From: Desulfobacterales bacterium | GTDB taxonomy: Bacteria > Desulfobacterota > Desulfobacteria > Desulfobacterales > JAFDDL01 | Reading direction: 5' to 3' | Length of the DNA stretch: 64,000 bases | Assembly: GCA_034003325.1 (NCBI GenBank) | Contig: JAVEYW010000009.1 | Span: 124,001 to 188,000 of the forward strand | In this document: piece by piece, positions 28,611 through 36,928 of the stretch | Layout of the letters: each line of letters begins with the position of its first letter | Position numbering within the stretch: the stretch's first letter is position 1 | Notes under the pieces: model-generated | The model's input: only the letters and a program-made list of their open reading frames with translations | Told to the model about the DNA's origin: nothing | The model's database searches: none | Position numbers and translations under genes: made by a program

Positions 28611-28940
28611 AAATCAAGGTTGATTATTAAAAACAAAGGTAACTACTTAGGAACACAGAATCTAGAAGCCAGAATTCAGAATGAAGCACTACGCACCGAT
28701 ATCTTCATGCAATGGGATTAATCCGGCTGCCTTCAGTTGTTTTTATTCTGAATTCTGAATGCTGTCTCCTGGATACTGAGCAGTTACATGAACTCTATGA
28801 ATCCTTGAGCCGCGGGGAAGACCGGGAATCTCTGGGATCGATTTTGGAGGAATTGATCAATTATACGAAATGCATTTTCTTGAAACAGATAAAAAATACG
28901 GGCCCTTTCTGAACAGGAAAGGCGTCCAATAGATAGGCCA
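28611..28940. other. intergenic region with inverted repeat and doubtful ORF
   Basis: The region holds an inverted pair of related sequences (agaattcagaat at ~28670 and attctgaattctgaat at ~28742, the latter followed by gctgtctcctggatac), a pattern that looks like a degenerate dispersed repeat. A 66-codon plus-strand frame at 28712-28912 begins inside this repeat; its last ~45 residues (LHELYESLSRGEDRESLG...) look protein-like but without family. It is not called as a gene. Confidence 0.3.
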
Positions 28941-29294
28941 CTATGCCAACCTTGATAAAATCTCTTTTACTAACGCCGCTTTTTTTGGAAAACCGATGGC
29001 TTCCATTTCCTCGAGAATGATGGCGTGAATTTCGATCCCAATCTCATAATAAGGCTTACCCCTTCGTGTTTTTTCTATGGCCCAAAGCACGTTTCCCGAA
29101 AGCAGCGTTTCCTCATTGAGCGCAAGCGCAACCGCAACGACCGTTTCAGGGAGAATGGGATCGGAAGATTCCACACGAAGCCCATTGACGCTGATATCAA
29201 CGGCATAAACCGGAATGGTGGCATCGGTTGTGATAATGGTGGCATGAACGCCTATTTTATGGCGGTCTTGACGCCGGTTTTCTTTAATTCCCAT
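28941..29294 (-). CDS. PilZ-domain protein (predicted c-di-GMP receptor)
   Basis: The 117-residue protein is a single PilZ domain. It has the RxxxR-type motif (RRQDRHKIG, residues ~6-14) and the D-x-S-x-x-G motif (VDISVNGLRVES, ~33-44), both used to bind cyclic di-GMP. A beta-barrel core and a C-terminal helix follow. Stand-alone PilZ proteins pass c-di-GMP levels to motility, exopolysaccharide or transcription partners; the partner here is unknown. Confidence 0.82.
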   Translation of the reverse strand: MGIKENRRQDRHKIGVHATIITTDATIPVYAVDISVNGLRVESSDPILPETVVAVALALNEETLLSGNVLWAIEKTRRGKPYYEIGIEIHAIILEEMEAIGFPKKAALVKEILSRLA

Positions 29295-29654
29295 AGGTTG
29301 CTTTTAGTCTGTAGCGGAAGGTTATTTGTTCTTCGCCTTGTCTGCTATCAAAGTTATCCTGATAATTCAAGGGGGATTCTCGTCCGAGCGGTTGAATTCA
29401 ACAGTCATGCTGCAATCAGTGGGGATTATGATCTTCATGGACTGGAAATAAGTTAACGTCACGGCTGATGTAACGATCGACAAATAGCTTGAAATATTCT
29501 ATTGAGCGCTTATATTTGGCGCTGATAATAAAAAAAGGCCGCTTAACGGGCGGGTTTGTATTGTAAGTAATTCAGCACCGCGGCAAGGAAAAAGGTGATG
29601 TCATAAAAAACGGGACGGGTCTTATGTGCCCATTATCAAGAAAAGGGTCTTATT
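29295..29654. other. intergenic region upstream of the Mrp gene, no gene seen
   Basis: About 360 bp between divergent PilZ and Mrp genes. I see no coding sequence supported by a ribosome site or composition. It presumably carries both promoters; a ribosome site (aaaaggg) lies just before the Mrp start. Confidence 0.4.
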
Positions 29655-30566
29655 ATGGAAAAATGTTCATCGGATTGCAATTGTTCCTCGGATAGCAAAT
29701 CGGCCTGTGATTGTGGCGGCGATGCTCATTCAGCCTCGGCTTGTAATTGTGGAAGTGAAAAGAAAGTATCACCGGAGGATGAATTAAAGTCCGCCATTGC
29801 GAACTCGCTAAATAACATAAAAAATAAAATTATTATCATGAGCGGTAAGGGGGGGGTCGGTAAAACCAGTGTTTCAGTCAACCTGGCCTTAGCGCTTGCC
29901 AAAAAGGGGTATCAGGTTGGCATCATGGATGTGGACCTGCATGGCCCCGATGTGCCTAGAATGCTGGGCCTTACGGGAATGCTCGAACTTGATAGCAATC
30001 GTAAACTTGAACCCATGAAATATTCCGATAATTTGAAAGTTGTTTCCATTGAATCCCTGATGCAGGGAAGAGATGACGCGGTGATCTGGCGGGGTCCGAT
30101 GAAATATTCCGCGATTCAGCAGTTTATCGGCGAGGTCGCTTGGGGGCCGCTTGACTTTTTGGTGATTGATTGCCCCCCCGGCACTGGCGATGAGCCATTG
30201 ACCATCGCGCAGACCGTTTCGGATGCCAAGGCGGTTATCGTAACCACGCCGCAGGAGGTTTCCCTGGCGGATGTGCGCAAATCCATAAATTTTTGCAAAA
30301 CCGTCAACATGAAAATATTCGGACTTATCGAAAATATGAGCGGATTTGCGTGTCCCCATTGCAGCGAGGTGATCGATATGTTCGGCTCCGGTGGCGGAGA
30401 GCGCACCGCAGCAGCCATGGGAATCCCTTTTCTGGGCAAAATCCCGTTTGACAACAACATGGTTCGTTGCGGCGATGCGGGTTGCGCATTTCATGAACAA
30501 TTCGAAAACGCACCGGCAACGCGGGTCTTTGCCGACATCGCCGACAAGCTGGGGGCCGCTTTATAG
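29655..30566 (+). CDS. Mrp/NBP35-family Fe-S cluster carrier ATPase
   Basis: The 303-residue P-loop protein has the deviant Walker A SGKGGVGKTS near residue 63, DVDLHGPDVPRMLG, the Walker B DFLVIDCPPGTGDEPLT and a C-terminal CPHC (near 235) that would bridge a [4Fe-4S] cluster in the dimer. The first 35 residues form an unusual Cys-rich tail (CSSDCNC, CDCGG, CNCGS) that resembles the N-terminal ferredoxin-like cluster site of eukaryotic Nbp35, common in anaerobes. It acts in the cytoplasm in assembly or transfer of Fe-S clusters. Single gene, full length. Confidence 0.93.
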   Translation: MEKCSSDCNCSSDSKSACDCGGDAHSASACNCGSEKKVSPEDELKSAIANSLNNIKNKIIIMSGKGGVGKTSVSVNLALALAKKGYQVGIMDVDLHGPDVPRMLGLTGMLELDSNRKLEPMKYSDNLKVVSIESLMQGRDDAVIWRGPMKYSAIQQFIGEVAWGPLDFLVIDCPPGTGDEPLTIAQTVSDAKAVIVTTPQEVSLADVRKSINFCKTVNMKIFGLIENMSGFACPHCSEVIDMFGSGGGERTAAAMGIPFLGKIPFDNNMVRCGDAGCAFHEQFENAPATRVFADIADKLGAAL

Positions 30567-30608
30567 CCACGTATCCCTGGGTGAAATTTTTTTCCGCTCT
30601 TGAGAATC

Positions 30609-30673
30609 GCTCGCTTTCCGTCGTCACTGGTGGACGGAATGTCATTCATATTTCGTATTTGCGGAAAGCGAGC
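30609..30673. terminator. long-loop hairpin between convergent genes
   Basis: A perfect 12-bp inverted repeat (gctcgctttccg / cggaaagcgagc) separated by 41 bases lies between the convergent Mrp and cold-shock genes. No T-run is present. Probably a 3' mRNA structure. Confidence 0.4.
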
Positions 30674-30679
30674 ATGACA

Positions 30680-30880
30680 TTATAGCTTCAATACATTTTT
30701 GGCTGCCGGGCCCTTGCCTCCGTCTTCAATTTCGAAACTTACGCGGTCCCCTTCGGCCAAGGATTTATATCCTTTGCCTTGGATTCCAGAATAATGGACA
30801 AACACATCATTGCCGTCTTCTTTTTTGATAAACCCGAAGCCTTTTTGATCATTGAACCATTTTACGGTACCGCTTTCCAT
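30680..30880 (-). CDS. cold-shock domain protein
   Basis: The 66-residue protein is a canonical CspA-family OB fold with RNP1 (KGFGFIK) and RNP2 (VFVHYSGI). It binds single-stranded RNA and DNA as an RNA chaperone. Start at 30880 (MESGTVKWF) is supported by an aggaga site about 9 bases upstream; an in-frame GTG two codons earlier lies too close to it. The long 488-bp upstream gap could hold a structured leader. Confidence 0.95.
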   Translation of the reverse strand: MESGTVKWFNDQKGFGFIKKEDGNDVFVHYSGIQGKGYKSLAEGDRVSFEIEDGGKGPAAKNVLKL

Positions 30881-31229
30881 TGTCACTTCTCTCCTCTTTG
30901 TTGCGGTTAATAAAAGCGACTGATGCCCCGGGCGGGCAAACCGAAAACTCTTATGGTGTTAGCACAGCCGCGAAAAAACGATAAGCGGATTACTTGCAAC
31001 AACAACTCGTATTGTTCTTCCTCCTTTTGGATTGAATGGTTGAACTTTGCGAATGTAATGGTAAATAAGGCAACAACCGTGTCCATGAGTAATGATTGCA
31101 GAAAGATGATGGTGCCCCGGTTTTCACTTCTGCCGCGCGGAGACGCCGATATTCAAAACGTTGTGTGTCGCTGAGAAATAAGATTGATTCGATGCTTGGG
31201 AATAGCAGACACTGCGGGTTTCGGCAATT

Positions 31230-31265
31230 GGCACTCATGCCTATTTTGTTATAGGTATAAGTGCC
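31230..31265. other. 15-bp hairpin in the long gap upstream of the cold-shock gene
   Basis: An imperfect 15-bp inverted repeat (ggcactcatgcctat / ataggtataagtgcc, 13 of 15 positions paired) with a 6-base loop. It lies in the 30881-31374 gap, in which no gene is supported. It could be an operator, a transcript 3' end or a leader element. Confidence 0.35.
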
Positions 31266-31364
31266 TAGTATGAAAGGCCGCCAGCCGTATTGAATGCAAA
31301 CACGGCGCTTGATTATACTGAACGGGAGAGAACAAAAGGCTTGTAGGCAGCAGAATAAAACGCG

Positions 31365-31403
31365 AACAAAAAGCAACACCCGGGCTCATTGAACCCGGGT
31401 GTT
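31365..31403 (-). terminator. rho-independent terminator of the metF-metV operon
   Basis: Read on the minus strand, a perfect 10-bp GC-rich stem (aacacccggg / cccgggtgtt, loop 9) is followed by gctttttgtt. It lies 29 bp after the metV stop and is a classic intrinsic terminator for the five-gene operon. Confidence 0.88.
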
Positions 31404-31431
31404 CAAAAAAGGGCAGGAGGGCACTTTGAAA

Positions 31432-32115
31432 TTAGGCTTGCTCCGCCTTGGTGTAGCGATTTTCGTATAGCGGCTGAACAATGGTTCTCTGAGTCTGGTT
31501 TTGCCACAGCATTGCCGGACGGATTTTTTTGATGTGATGCAGTCGGTTTTGCGCCTTGAGTCGCTCATAAATTTCCACCCATGCGCAAGGAATCTCACTG
31601 CTTACTTCGCACTTACCCTTGTTGGTTCCGCCGCACGGCCCGTTGAACAGCCCCTTGGCGCATCGTGTGACCGGACAAACCCCCCCGGTGTAACCGAGAA
31701 CACATTCACCACAGGCGCGGCATCTTTCTTCATACATGCCGATCTCTCTGTCGATTCCGATGGAAACCGTATTGACCGCCGGAAAAACCGGAACATTGGG
31801 AAACCGTTCTGCCATCAATTGAACGCCTGCACCACAAGCCATTGAAATAATAGCTTGATATTTCGGTGCAATTTTATCAAGTTCGGTATAATAGGTCAGA
31901 TTGCATTGCCTTTCAATGGTATAGGAATCCACCCGGTTGGGTGCGTTTTCCAATTTAAATTGCATATTCAGATCGGCGTTTAAGGCAAGCACCTCCCTTT
32001 GGCCGCCGGCAAGGCAGACCGATACGCAACCACCGCAACCGACATTGAGAATGCGATTGTATTCCCTGATCGAATCGACGATTTCTTCAATCGGTTTTCT
32101 TTTCGCTTTAATCAC
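31432..32115 (-). CDS. metV: MetV-like methylenetetrahydrofolate reductase C-terminal-domain protein
   Basis: The 227-residue protein is the Cys-rich MTHFR_C domain partner of MetF found in acetogens and sulfate reducers. It has an N-terminal NVGCGGCVSVCLAGG motif, CGAGVQLMAE, and a C-terminal Cys cluster (CRACGECVLGYTGGVCPVT, then GPCGGTNKGKCE). These cysteines suggest a [4Fe-4S] or zinc site for moving electrons to or from the flavin of MetF. It is the last gene of the operon, 82 bp after the cytochrome c3 gene, and lies just before the terminator. Confidence 0.9.
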   Translation of the reverse strand: MIKAKRKPIEEIVDSIREYNRILNVGCGGCVSVCLAGGQREVLALNADLNMQFKLENAPNRVDSYTIERQCNLTYYTELDKIAPKYQAIISMACGAGVQLMAERFPNVPVFPAVNTVSIGIDREIGMYEERCRACGECVLGYTGGVCPVTRCAKGLFNGPCGGTNKGKCEVSSEIPCAWVEIYERLKAQNRLHHIKKIRPAMLWQNQTQRTIVQPLYENRYTKAEQA

Positions 32116-32196
32116 AGTTCAAACCTCCATGAATGATAAACGGCCGATCGCTCGTTTGCATCTTATGGGCAAAGAGCCGTCAGCCTTAATCGGCTT

Positions 32197-32607
32197 TTAT
32201 TTTTTCGGATGACACTCGCCGCATAGCTCGGGGCCGGTGCTATGGCTTTGCTTGCGCAGCTTCATGTGGCATCCCATGCACTGACGATGAAACGCTTTTC
32301 TGAGGTCAATATCCGATTCCGCGTTATGGCAGGAAACGCAGGTAACATTTTCAGCGCCTTCCTCCAATTCCGCCTCGTCCAATACATTCTCGCCATTTTC
32401 GTACCGGTGGTGGCAGCTCAGGCACTCGAGCCCTTCCATATGCTTTTCGTGCTGGAACAACACGGCGCTTCGTTGTTTCTGTTGAAACGAATCGGCGTTG
32501 TCCAGCACAATTTCTTCAGGTTGACCGAAACCGATCGAAGCCCAACCCATCAGTGCGGCCAGCACCGGAAGGGCGATTTTCCAAAACCAATTTCTCTTGT
32601 AACCCAT
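32197..32607 (-). CDS. tetraheme cytochrome c3-family protein
   Basis: The 136-residue protein has an N-terminal signal/anchor (WFWKIALPVLAALMGWASI) and four CxxCH heme sites (CLSCH, CVSCH, CMGCH, CGECH), with extra His residues (FQHEKHMEG, FHRQ) as distal ligands. This is a class III cytochrome c with low-potential bis-His hemes, exported to the periplasm. In this operon it would exchange electrons with the neighbouring cytochrome b subunit, linking the periplasmic cytochrome pool to the methyl-branch enzyme. The signal segment has no clear cleavage site, so it may remain membrane-anchored. Confidence 0.9.
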   Translation of the reverse strand: MGYKRNWFWKIALPVLAALMGWASIGFGQPEEIVLDNADSFQQKQRSAVLFQHEKHMEGLECLSCHHRYENGENVLDEAELEEGAENVTCVSCHNAESDIDLRKAFHRQCMGCHMKLRKQSHSTGPELCGECHPKK

Positions 32608-32669
32608 CTGCTTTTATACCTTTCAAACCGTTGCCCGGCGCATTTATGCCGCCGGCAGCCTCAAACGGC

Positions 32670-33068
32670 TTATTCCACGTCGTATTGCCGAAAAATGCCC
32701 TGTGACCGGCAGATCTGCCTGCCCAGTGCGATCATGTTGGGGATATCGATACCAAAGGGGCAGTAGCACCGGGTGCAAAGGACGCATCGGTTAAAAACGA
32801 TATCCCCGATTTCTTCCAAGCCGGCCCGGTCAATATTTCCCTTTTTTTTATACAACTTGCCGATAGAGTTAATGAATTTATGACTCGGCATGTATTTGGG
32901 ATCGTTGGTGTTGGTGTATAAAAAACAACTTTCCGCGCACAGGCTGCAGTGAGCGCAGACTTTTAGGGAAAGCTTCATTTTAGCCCGGTGGGCGTCCAGG
33001 ACCGCTTTTATTTCGTTAACGTCAACGTCTTGTTCGCTATTCAATGTTGCAATATTCGGCTCCGCCAT
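32670..33068 (-). CDS. HdrC-like two-[4Fe-4S] electron-transfer protein
   Basis: The 132-residue cytoplasmic protein has two cluster motifs: CAHCSLCAESC near residue 38 and CVLCTRCYCP near 95. The second is unusual, with only one residue between its third and fourth cysteine instead of three; the codons are unambiguous. The layout matches HdrC and the N-terminal half of TmcB/DsrK, lacking their CCG domains. It sits between the cytochrome b and cytochrome c3 genes (33 and 62 bp gaps) and probably carries electrons between MetF/MetV in the cytoplasm and the membrane subunit. Confidence 0.85.
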   Translation of the reverse strand: MAEPNIATLNSEQDVDVNEIKAVLDAHRAKMKLSLKVCAHCSLCAESCFLYTNTNDPKYMPSHKFINSIGKLYKKKGNIDRAGLEEIGDIVFNRCVLCTRCYCPFGIDIPNMIALGRQICRSQGIFRQYDVE

Positions 33069-33101
33069 TTGTGTCTCCGGAACTTGCTTTTTTAAATTTA
33101 G

Positions 33102-33767
33102 TTACGCGTACACTCTGCTGCCTTTGCCCAGGGTATGCTCATTCACGATAACAAACCGGTTGAGAAAGAAAAATATCATATGAACCAGCTTTGTGAATGG
33201 AATGGCCATCAACATCAATTCGCCGAACAGCATGTGAAGAATCATGACGGTCCGGTAGTCGAACAGGTGATGATAGGCCAGAAAACCCGTGAGAAACGGC
33301 ATTATCGCCAGAAAAAGGACCACATAATCATAAAATGAGGAAATTGCCCGTAGCCGCGCCAGAAAGATACGCCGCAACAGGAAAAACGCGGCACAGACCA
33401 GAAAAATAAGGGTCATCGTATCCGTAATGGCTTCTGAAAATGAGAAAAGACTGAACCCCCACGATAAATCGAGCAGTTCATTGTGGCCCAGCACAAAAAT
33501 CGGCGTGATCAAGAGGCAAACATGAAAAATCGTGCTTACGGTGATGGTGCCCGGACTGATGCCGAGAATGCTCAGCTTAATCCGCTTGGACCAGTTTTGG
33601 GCAGTAATCTTGTCCGCACCCGCCTCCTTTTTAACCGGCGGCAAACTGAATCCGGGCTTGTCAAGTTCTTTAGTCATTTTATAGAACCGTATGACCTGGT
33701 AAACGGTTCCTATTATAAAAACGATAAATGAAACCCAAACCAGGGGGCCTCTGACAAGGTCGTACAT
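33102..33767 (-). CDS. cytochrome b-type membrane subunit (TmcC/DsrM/NarI-like)
   Basis: The 221-residue protein has about five transmembrane helices: near 8-25, 75-95 (TVSTIFHVCLLITPIFVLG), 110-130, 145-165 and 175-205. Candidate heme b ligands are the His residues in FHVCLL, FLAYHHLF, ILHMLFGE and KLVHMIFF. This is the NarI/DsrM/TmcC family, which moves electrons between cytoplasmic Fe-S subunits, menaquinone and periplasmic cytochrome c. The gene follows metF by 50 bp and precedes the HdrC-like gene by 33 bp, indicating one complex. Confidence 0.85.
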   Translation of the reverse strand: MYDLVRGPLVWVSFIVFIIGTVYQVIRFYKMTKELDKPGFSLPPVKKEAGADKITAQNWSKRIKLSILGISPGTITVSTIFHVCLLITPIFVLGHNELLDLSWGFSLFSFSEAITDTMTLIFLVCAAFFLLRRIFLARLRAISSFYDYVVLFLAIMPFLTGFLAYHHLFDYRTVMILHMLFGELMLMAIPFTKLVHMIFFFLNRFVIVNEHTLGKGSRVYA

Positions 33768-33817
33768 TCAATGCTCCTGAGTTTAAGGTTGAAGTCTGCT
33801 AAATTGAAACGTTCCCA

Positions 33818-34741
33818 TCAAACCGTCGGTCTTGGAAGCATGCCGGCGCGCTCGGCTATTTCCGGCACCTTATGTTCCCATTCGATGGCCATGAGATGAA
33901 CGCCCGCAATGCCCTTCATTTCCTTGAATTCTGCGATTTGTTCACAGGCTATTTTGATGCCTTCGTCGGCCTGCTTCTTTTTGTCAACGCCTTTGATGCG
34001 GTCAATAACCTCTTCAGGTACATCCATGCCGGGTACCGATTTTTGCATGTATCGCGCCATACCAAGACTTTTCATGGGCGTGACGCCGGCCAGCAGGTAG
34101 ACATTCTCGAGAATGCCCATGTCATTGGCCTGTTTGACGAATTCACGGAAGCGTTTCATGTTGTAAATGCACTGGGTTTGAATGAAATCGGCCCCGGCCT
34201 CCACCTTCTTGGCCAGCCGGTGAACGCGCCATTCATAGGGCTCGCCGAACGGGTTGGACGCTGCTCCGATGAACATCTGGGGTGGCCCGTCGATATCGGC
34301 GCCGCTTAAAAACTTTCCTTCATCGCGCATTCGTTTAATCATGCTGATCAGCTGCATGGAGTCGATATCGAACACGCCCTTGGCGTTTGGATGGTCGCCG
34401 AACATTTGATGGTCACCGGAAAGGCAAAGAATATTTCGAAGGCCGAGTGCGTAGGCGCCGAGAATGTCGGCTTGCATGGCCAACCGGTTCCGGTCGCGGC
34501 AGACCATTTGATAGTTTGGCTCCAGACCGATTTCTTTGGCGATCAGAGCGGCGGCCCAACTGGACATGCGGACCATGGCGGTCTGATTATCCGTAATGTT
34601 GACCATGTCCACATGGCCGACAAGGGGTTGGCCTTTCTTTTTAATCGCTTCTACGTTCGAGCCGCGGGGAGGGCCTAGTTCCCCCGTAAAGGCAAAATGT
34701 CCGGCTTTTAAGATTTTTTCAAGTTTACTGCCAGTTTCCAT
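33818..34741 (-). CDS. metF: 5,10-methylenetetrahydrofolate reductase
   Basis: The 307-residue TIM-barrel flavoprotein interconverts methylene-THF and methyl-THF. Recognisable parts are FTGELGPPRGSNVE (catalytic Glu), DMVNITDNQTA, LRNILCLSGDHQMFGDHPNA and ADFIQTQCIYN. In a sulfate reducer that oxidises acetyl-CoA it would run as methyl-THF oxidation in the reverse Wood-Ljungdahl pathway. I start at 34741 (METGSKLEK), with agagg about 8 bases upstream. It heads a five-gene operon with membrane cytochrome b, HdrC-like, cytochrome c3 and metV genes; its promoter must lie in 34742-34952. Confidence 0.92.
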   Translation of the reverse strand: METGSKLEKILKAGHFAFTGELGPPRGSNVEAIKKKGQPLVGHVDMVNITDNQTAMVRMSSWAAALIAKEIGLEPNYQMVCRDRNRLAMQADILGAYALGLRNILCLSGDHQMFGDHPNAKGVFDIDSMQLISMIKRMRDEGKFLSGADIDGPPQMFIGAASNPFGEPYEWRVHRLAKKVEAGADFIQTQCIYNMKRFREFVKQANDMGILENVYLLAGVTPMKSLGMARYMQKSVPGMDVPEEVIDRIKGVDKKKQADEGIKIACEQIAEFKEMKGIAGVHLMAIEWEHKVPEIAERAGMLPRPTV

Positions 34742-34952
34742 ACAATTTTCCTCTTTTACCATGCAATTGAAGGGGTGCTTTGCAAAAGTCCGGTTAGCTG
34801 TATGCTCTGCCCGGCTTTCGGTCAGTTACTTCCCTCAAATTTGTTGGACGTTCAGAGGGTTAGCGGACAGCGTCCCAATGGATTTTTTTGGCCGCCAAAC
34901 CTGCGGAAAACATTTATATTAACAATGAAAAAAGCTAAAGAGAAGTCTTAAA

Positions 34953-35352
34953 TCACAGTATGGGGGTGGAGTCAAGAAAAATAAAAAATGACGCCAAAAT
35001 CATGCTGAATCTGCTTTGCTTTCCGATGGTTTTTGCCAGCACGCGCTTTTTCCGCTGCCCATCGAATTCACCGTAAAAAATCTGCTCCCACATTATGCCG
35101 ATACCGAGTGATCAGTTCATGGGGAGCCGGTTTTTCAAGCCATTTCTCATAATGGAGATGAAGCCCTGACTCATCGTCATCATTGATGAAAACCGATGCC
35201 ATAATGCGAATGGCGTTGCAGAGCAAAAGTCCTTCGTTAATCCCGCTTTCCAGAAGGCATTCCTGTACATAAGGCGTGATGTTGATAAAGGCCCGGCGAG
35301 TGGGAACCTCAAACCAAAGTTCTTTGCGATAGCTTTTTAGGATGTTGTTCAT
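34953..35352 (-). pseudogene. yjbQ: decayed yjbQ (UPF0047) gene
   Basis: The first ~85 codons match the YjbQ/UPF0047 family closely ([20 protein letters not shown], then ASVFIND and DYEKWLEK-like text, ending YRHN). After YRHN the sequence jumps, in a shifted frame, to the family C-terminus [11 protein letters not shown], then [12 protein letters not shown]. About 35 residues, including the N-A-D-A-H-L-K active-site block, are missing, and the usual His of AMHIT is Arg (AIRIM). The intact family has thiamine-phosphate-synthase side activity. This copy has an internal deletion with frameshift and is a pseudogene. A 94-codon ORF ends at 35068 in the first frame. Confidence 0.8.
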
Positions 35353-35440
35353 CCATTGGGCTTGTTGGTCCGTTAGTCGGGGCGACCGGCCGGTCGCCCG
35401 TCCTTACCGGGTTGCGGCAAGGCAGCACGATTTTTGTTGG

Positions 35441-36781
35441 TTAGATTTGTTTCATCAATTGAACAGCCGCGGTCAGCATCGGATCCCACACCGGCCCGAA
35501 CGGCGGGGCATAGGCCAGATCTGTTTGACTAAACTGGGCGACCGTCATTTTATTGTGAAGGGCGACGGCGATGGCATTTATCCGGTGGGCAGTGCCTTCA
35601 TGCCCCACCATCTGAGTTCCCAGAAGGCGGCCGGAACCCTTGTCGCCGACCATATGAACCCATATGGGGGTGGCCCCGGGATGCCCATGCGCTCGGGATC
35701 GGGATTGGATGGTCACGGATTCGGGTGTAAATCCGGCGGCCAGCGCTTCTTTCTCCGTGAGACCGCTACGGGCCACCTCAAGATCAAATACCCTGAAAAC
35801 GGCTGTACCGGCGATGCCTTCAAGCGCTGTGGCCTTGCCGGCAATACTATCCGCCACTGCCCATCCGGACCGGTTCGCCCTGAGCGCCAGGGGTATCCAG
35901 GCGCTTTTTCCCGTAACCACATGCAGGGCATCGGCACAGTCGCCGGCAGCATAAATATCCTCTACACTGGTTCTCATGAATGAATCCACGGCAATGGCAC
36001 TGCCGGCGCCGAGGGAAATGCCGGCGGCTGCAGCGATGGCGCTGTTGGGCTGAACGCCGGTAGCCACCAATACCATGTCGGCGGAAAGGGTTAACTCTTT
36101 GCAGACAACCCGAAGGGAAGAGGCTTCTTTTTCAATTTTTTTGATGTGATGACCATCATGAACGCCCACATGATGCGCGGATAGCGTGTCGATTACAACA
36201 GTTGACAGTTCCGGCGCCATCCATGGCAACAGGCCGGGCCGGGGTTTGACCATGTCGACCTGAATGCCTCTGGCGCTCAGCGCCTCGCACATTTCAAGTG
36301 CGATATATCCCATGCCGATGATGACTGTTTTTTGGACCGGTTGATCCGCGAGAAAAGATTTTATTTTTCTGCCGTCTTCGAGGTTTTTAAGGGGCAATAC
36401 ACCGGGCAAGTCGACACCGGGTATAGGGGGAATGGTCGGAGAGGCCCCGGTGGCGATCAGCAATTTGTCATACCCATGCGAAAAGGAGGCGCCGTCCAAT
36501 GTGATGCCGGAGACTTGTTTTCTGTGAATATCAATTTTTGTTACTTCATGGCCCGTGAGCAGGTGAATATCTTGTTTGTCGCGGAACACCTGCGCGTGCC
36601 GAACCACCAACGCTTCGATATCGCTGCTCGCATCGGCGATGTTGTAAGGCATGCCGCAAGCACTGTAGGAAACATCCTGTGTCTTTTCAAACACGGTTAT
36701 GGTTAGGCCGGGGAGGTGGCGCCTGGCCCGGCTGGCCGCGCTCATCCCGGCGGCATCCCCGCCAATAATGACAAAATCCAT
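35441..36781 (-). CDS. FAD-dependent NADH oxidase / CoA-disulfide reductase-like protein
   Basis: The 446-residue protein has two nucleotide-binding folds: FAD at the N-terminus (IIGGDAAGMSAASRARR) and NAD(P)H in the middle (VIIGMGYIALEMCEAL). The single redox cysteine of the CoADR/NOX class is in SYSACGMPYN near residue 42. The second FAD motif is IYAAGDCAD. A C-terminal dimerisation domain follows. Family members reduce CoA disulfide, polysulfide or oxygen with NAD(P)H. In an anaerobe, oxygen defence or sulfur-compound reduction is likely. It stands apart from the metF operon by the decayed yjbQ gene. Confidence 0.88.
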   Translation of the reverse strand: MDFVIIGGDAAGMSAASRARRHLPGLTITVFEKTQDVSYSACGMPYNIADASSDIEALVVRHAQVFRDKQDIHLLTGHEVTKIDIHRKQVSGITLDGASFSHGYDKLLIATGASPTIPPIPGVDLPGVLPLKNLEDGRKIKSFLADQPVQKTVIIGMGYIALEMCEALSARGIQVDMVKPRPGLLPWMAPELSTVVIDTLSAHHVGVHDGHHIKKIEKEASSLRVVCKELTLSADMVLVATGVQPNSAIAAAAGISLGAGSAIAVDSFMRTSVEDIYAAGDCADALHVVTGKSAWIPLALRANRSGWAVADSIAGKATALEGIAGTAVFRVFDLEVARSGLTEKEALAAGFTPESVTIQSRSRAHGHPGATPIWVHMVGDKGSGRLLGTQMVGHEGTAHRINAIAVALHNKMTVAQFSQTDLAYAPPFGPVWDPMLTAAVQLMKQI

Positions 36782-36843
36782 ATATGACCTCCTTTGTTAG
36801 TGCTCACCCATTATGAAAAAAAATATGGATGAAAGCCGGTAGG

Positions 36844-36927
36844 CTATCAGCTATCAGCTATCAGCTATGAGCTATCAGCTATGAGCTATCAGCTATGAGC
36901 TATCAGCTATGAGCTATCAGCTATTAG
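36844..36927. repeat. tandem array of 12 copies of a 7-bp unit
   Basis: Twelve consecutive 7-bp units, mostly alternating ctatcag and ctatgag and ending ctattag, lie between the CoADR-like gene and the epmA stop codon. A second array of the same unit is at 56225-56280, and a degenerate relative is near 27825-27860. Such an array may vary in length by slippage. Confidence 0.9.
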
Positions 36928-36928
36928 T

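Noticed and set aside
34953-35352. TGA in the yjbQ remnant as selenocysteine
   Set aside because: The family C-terminus continues in a different frame, so a frameshift explains it better than Sec.
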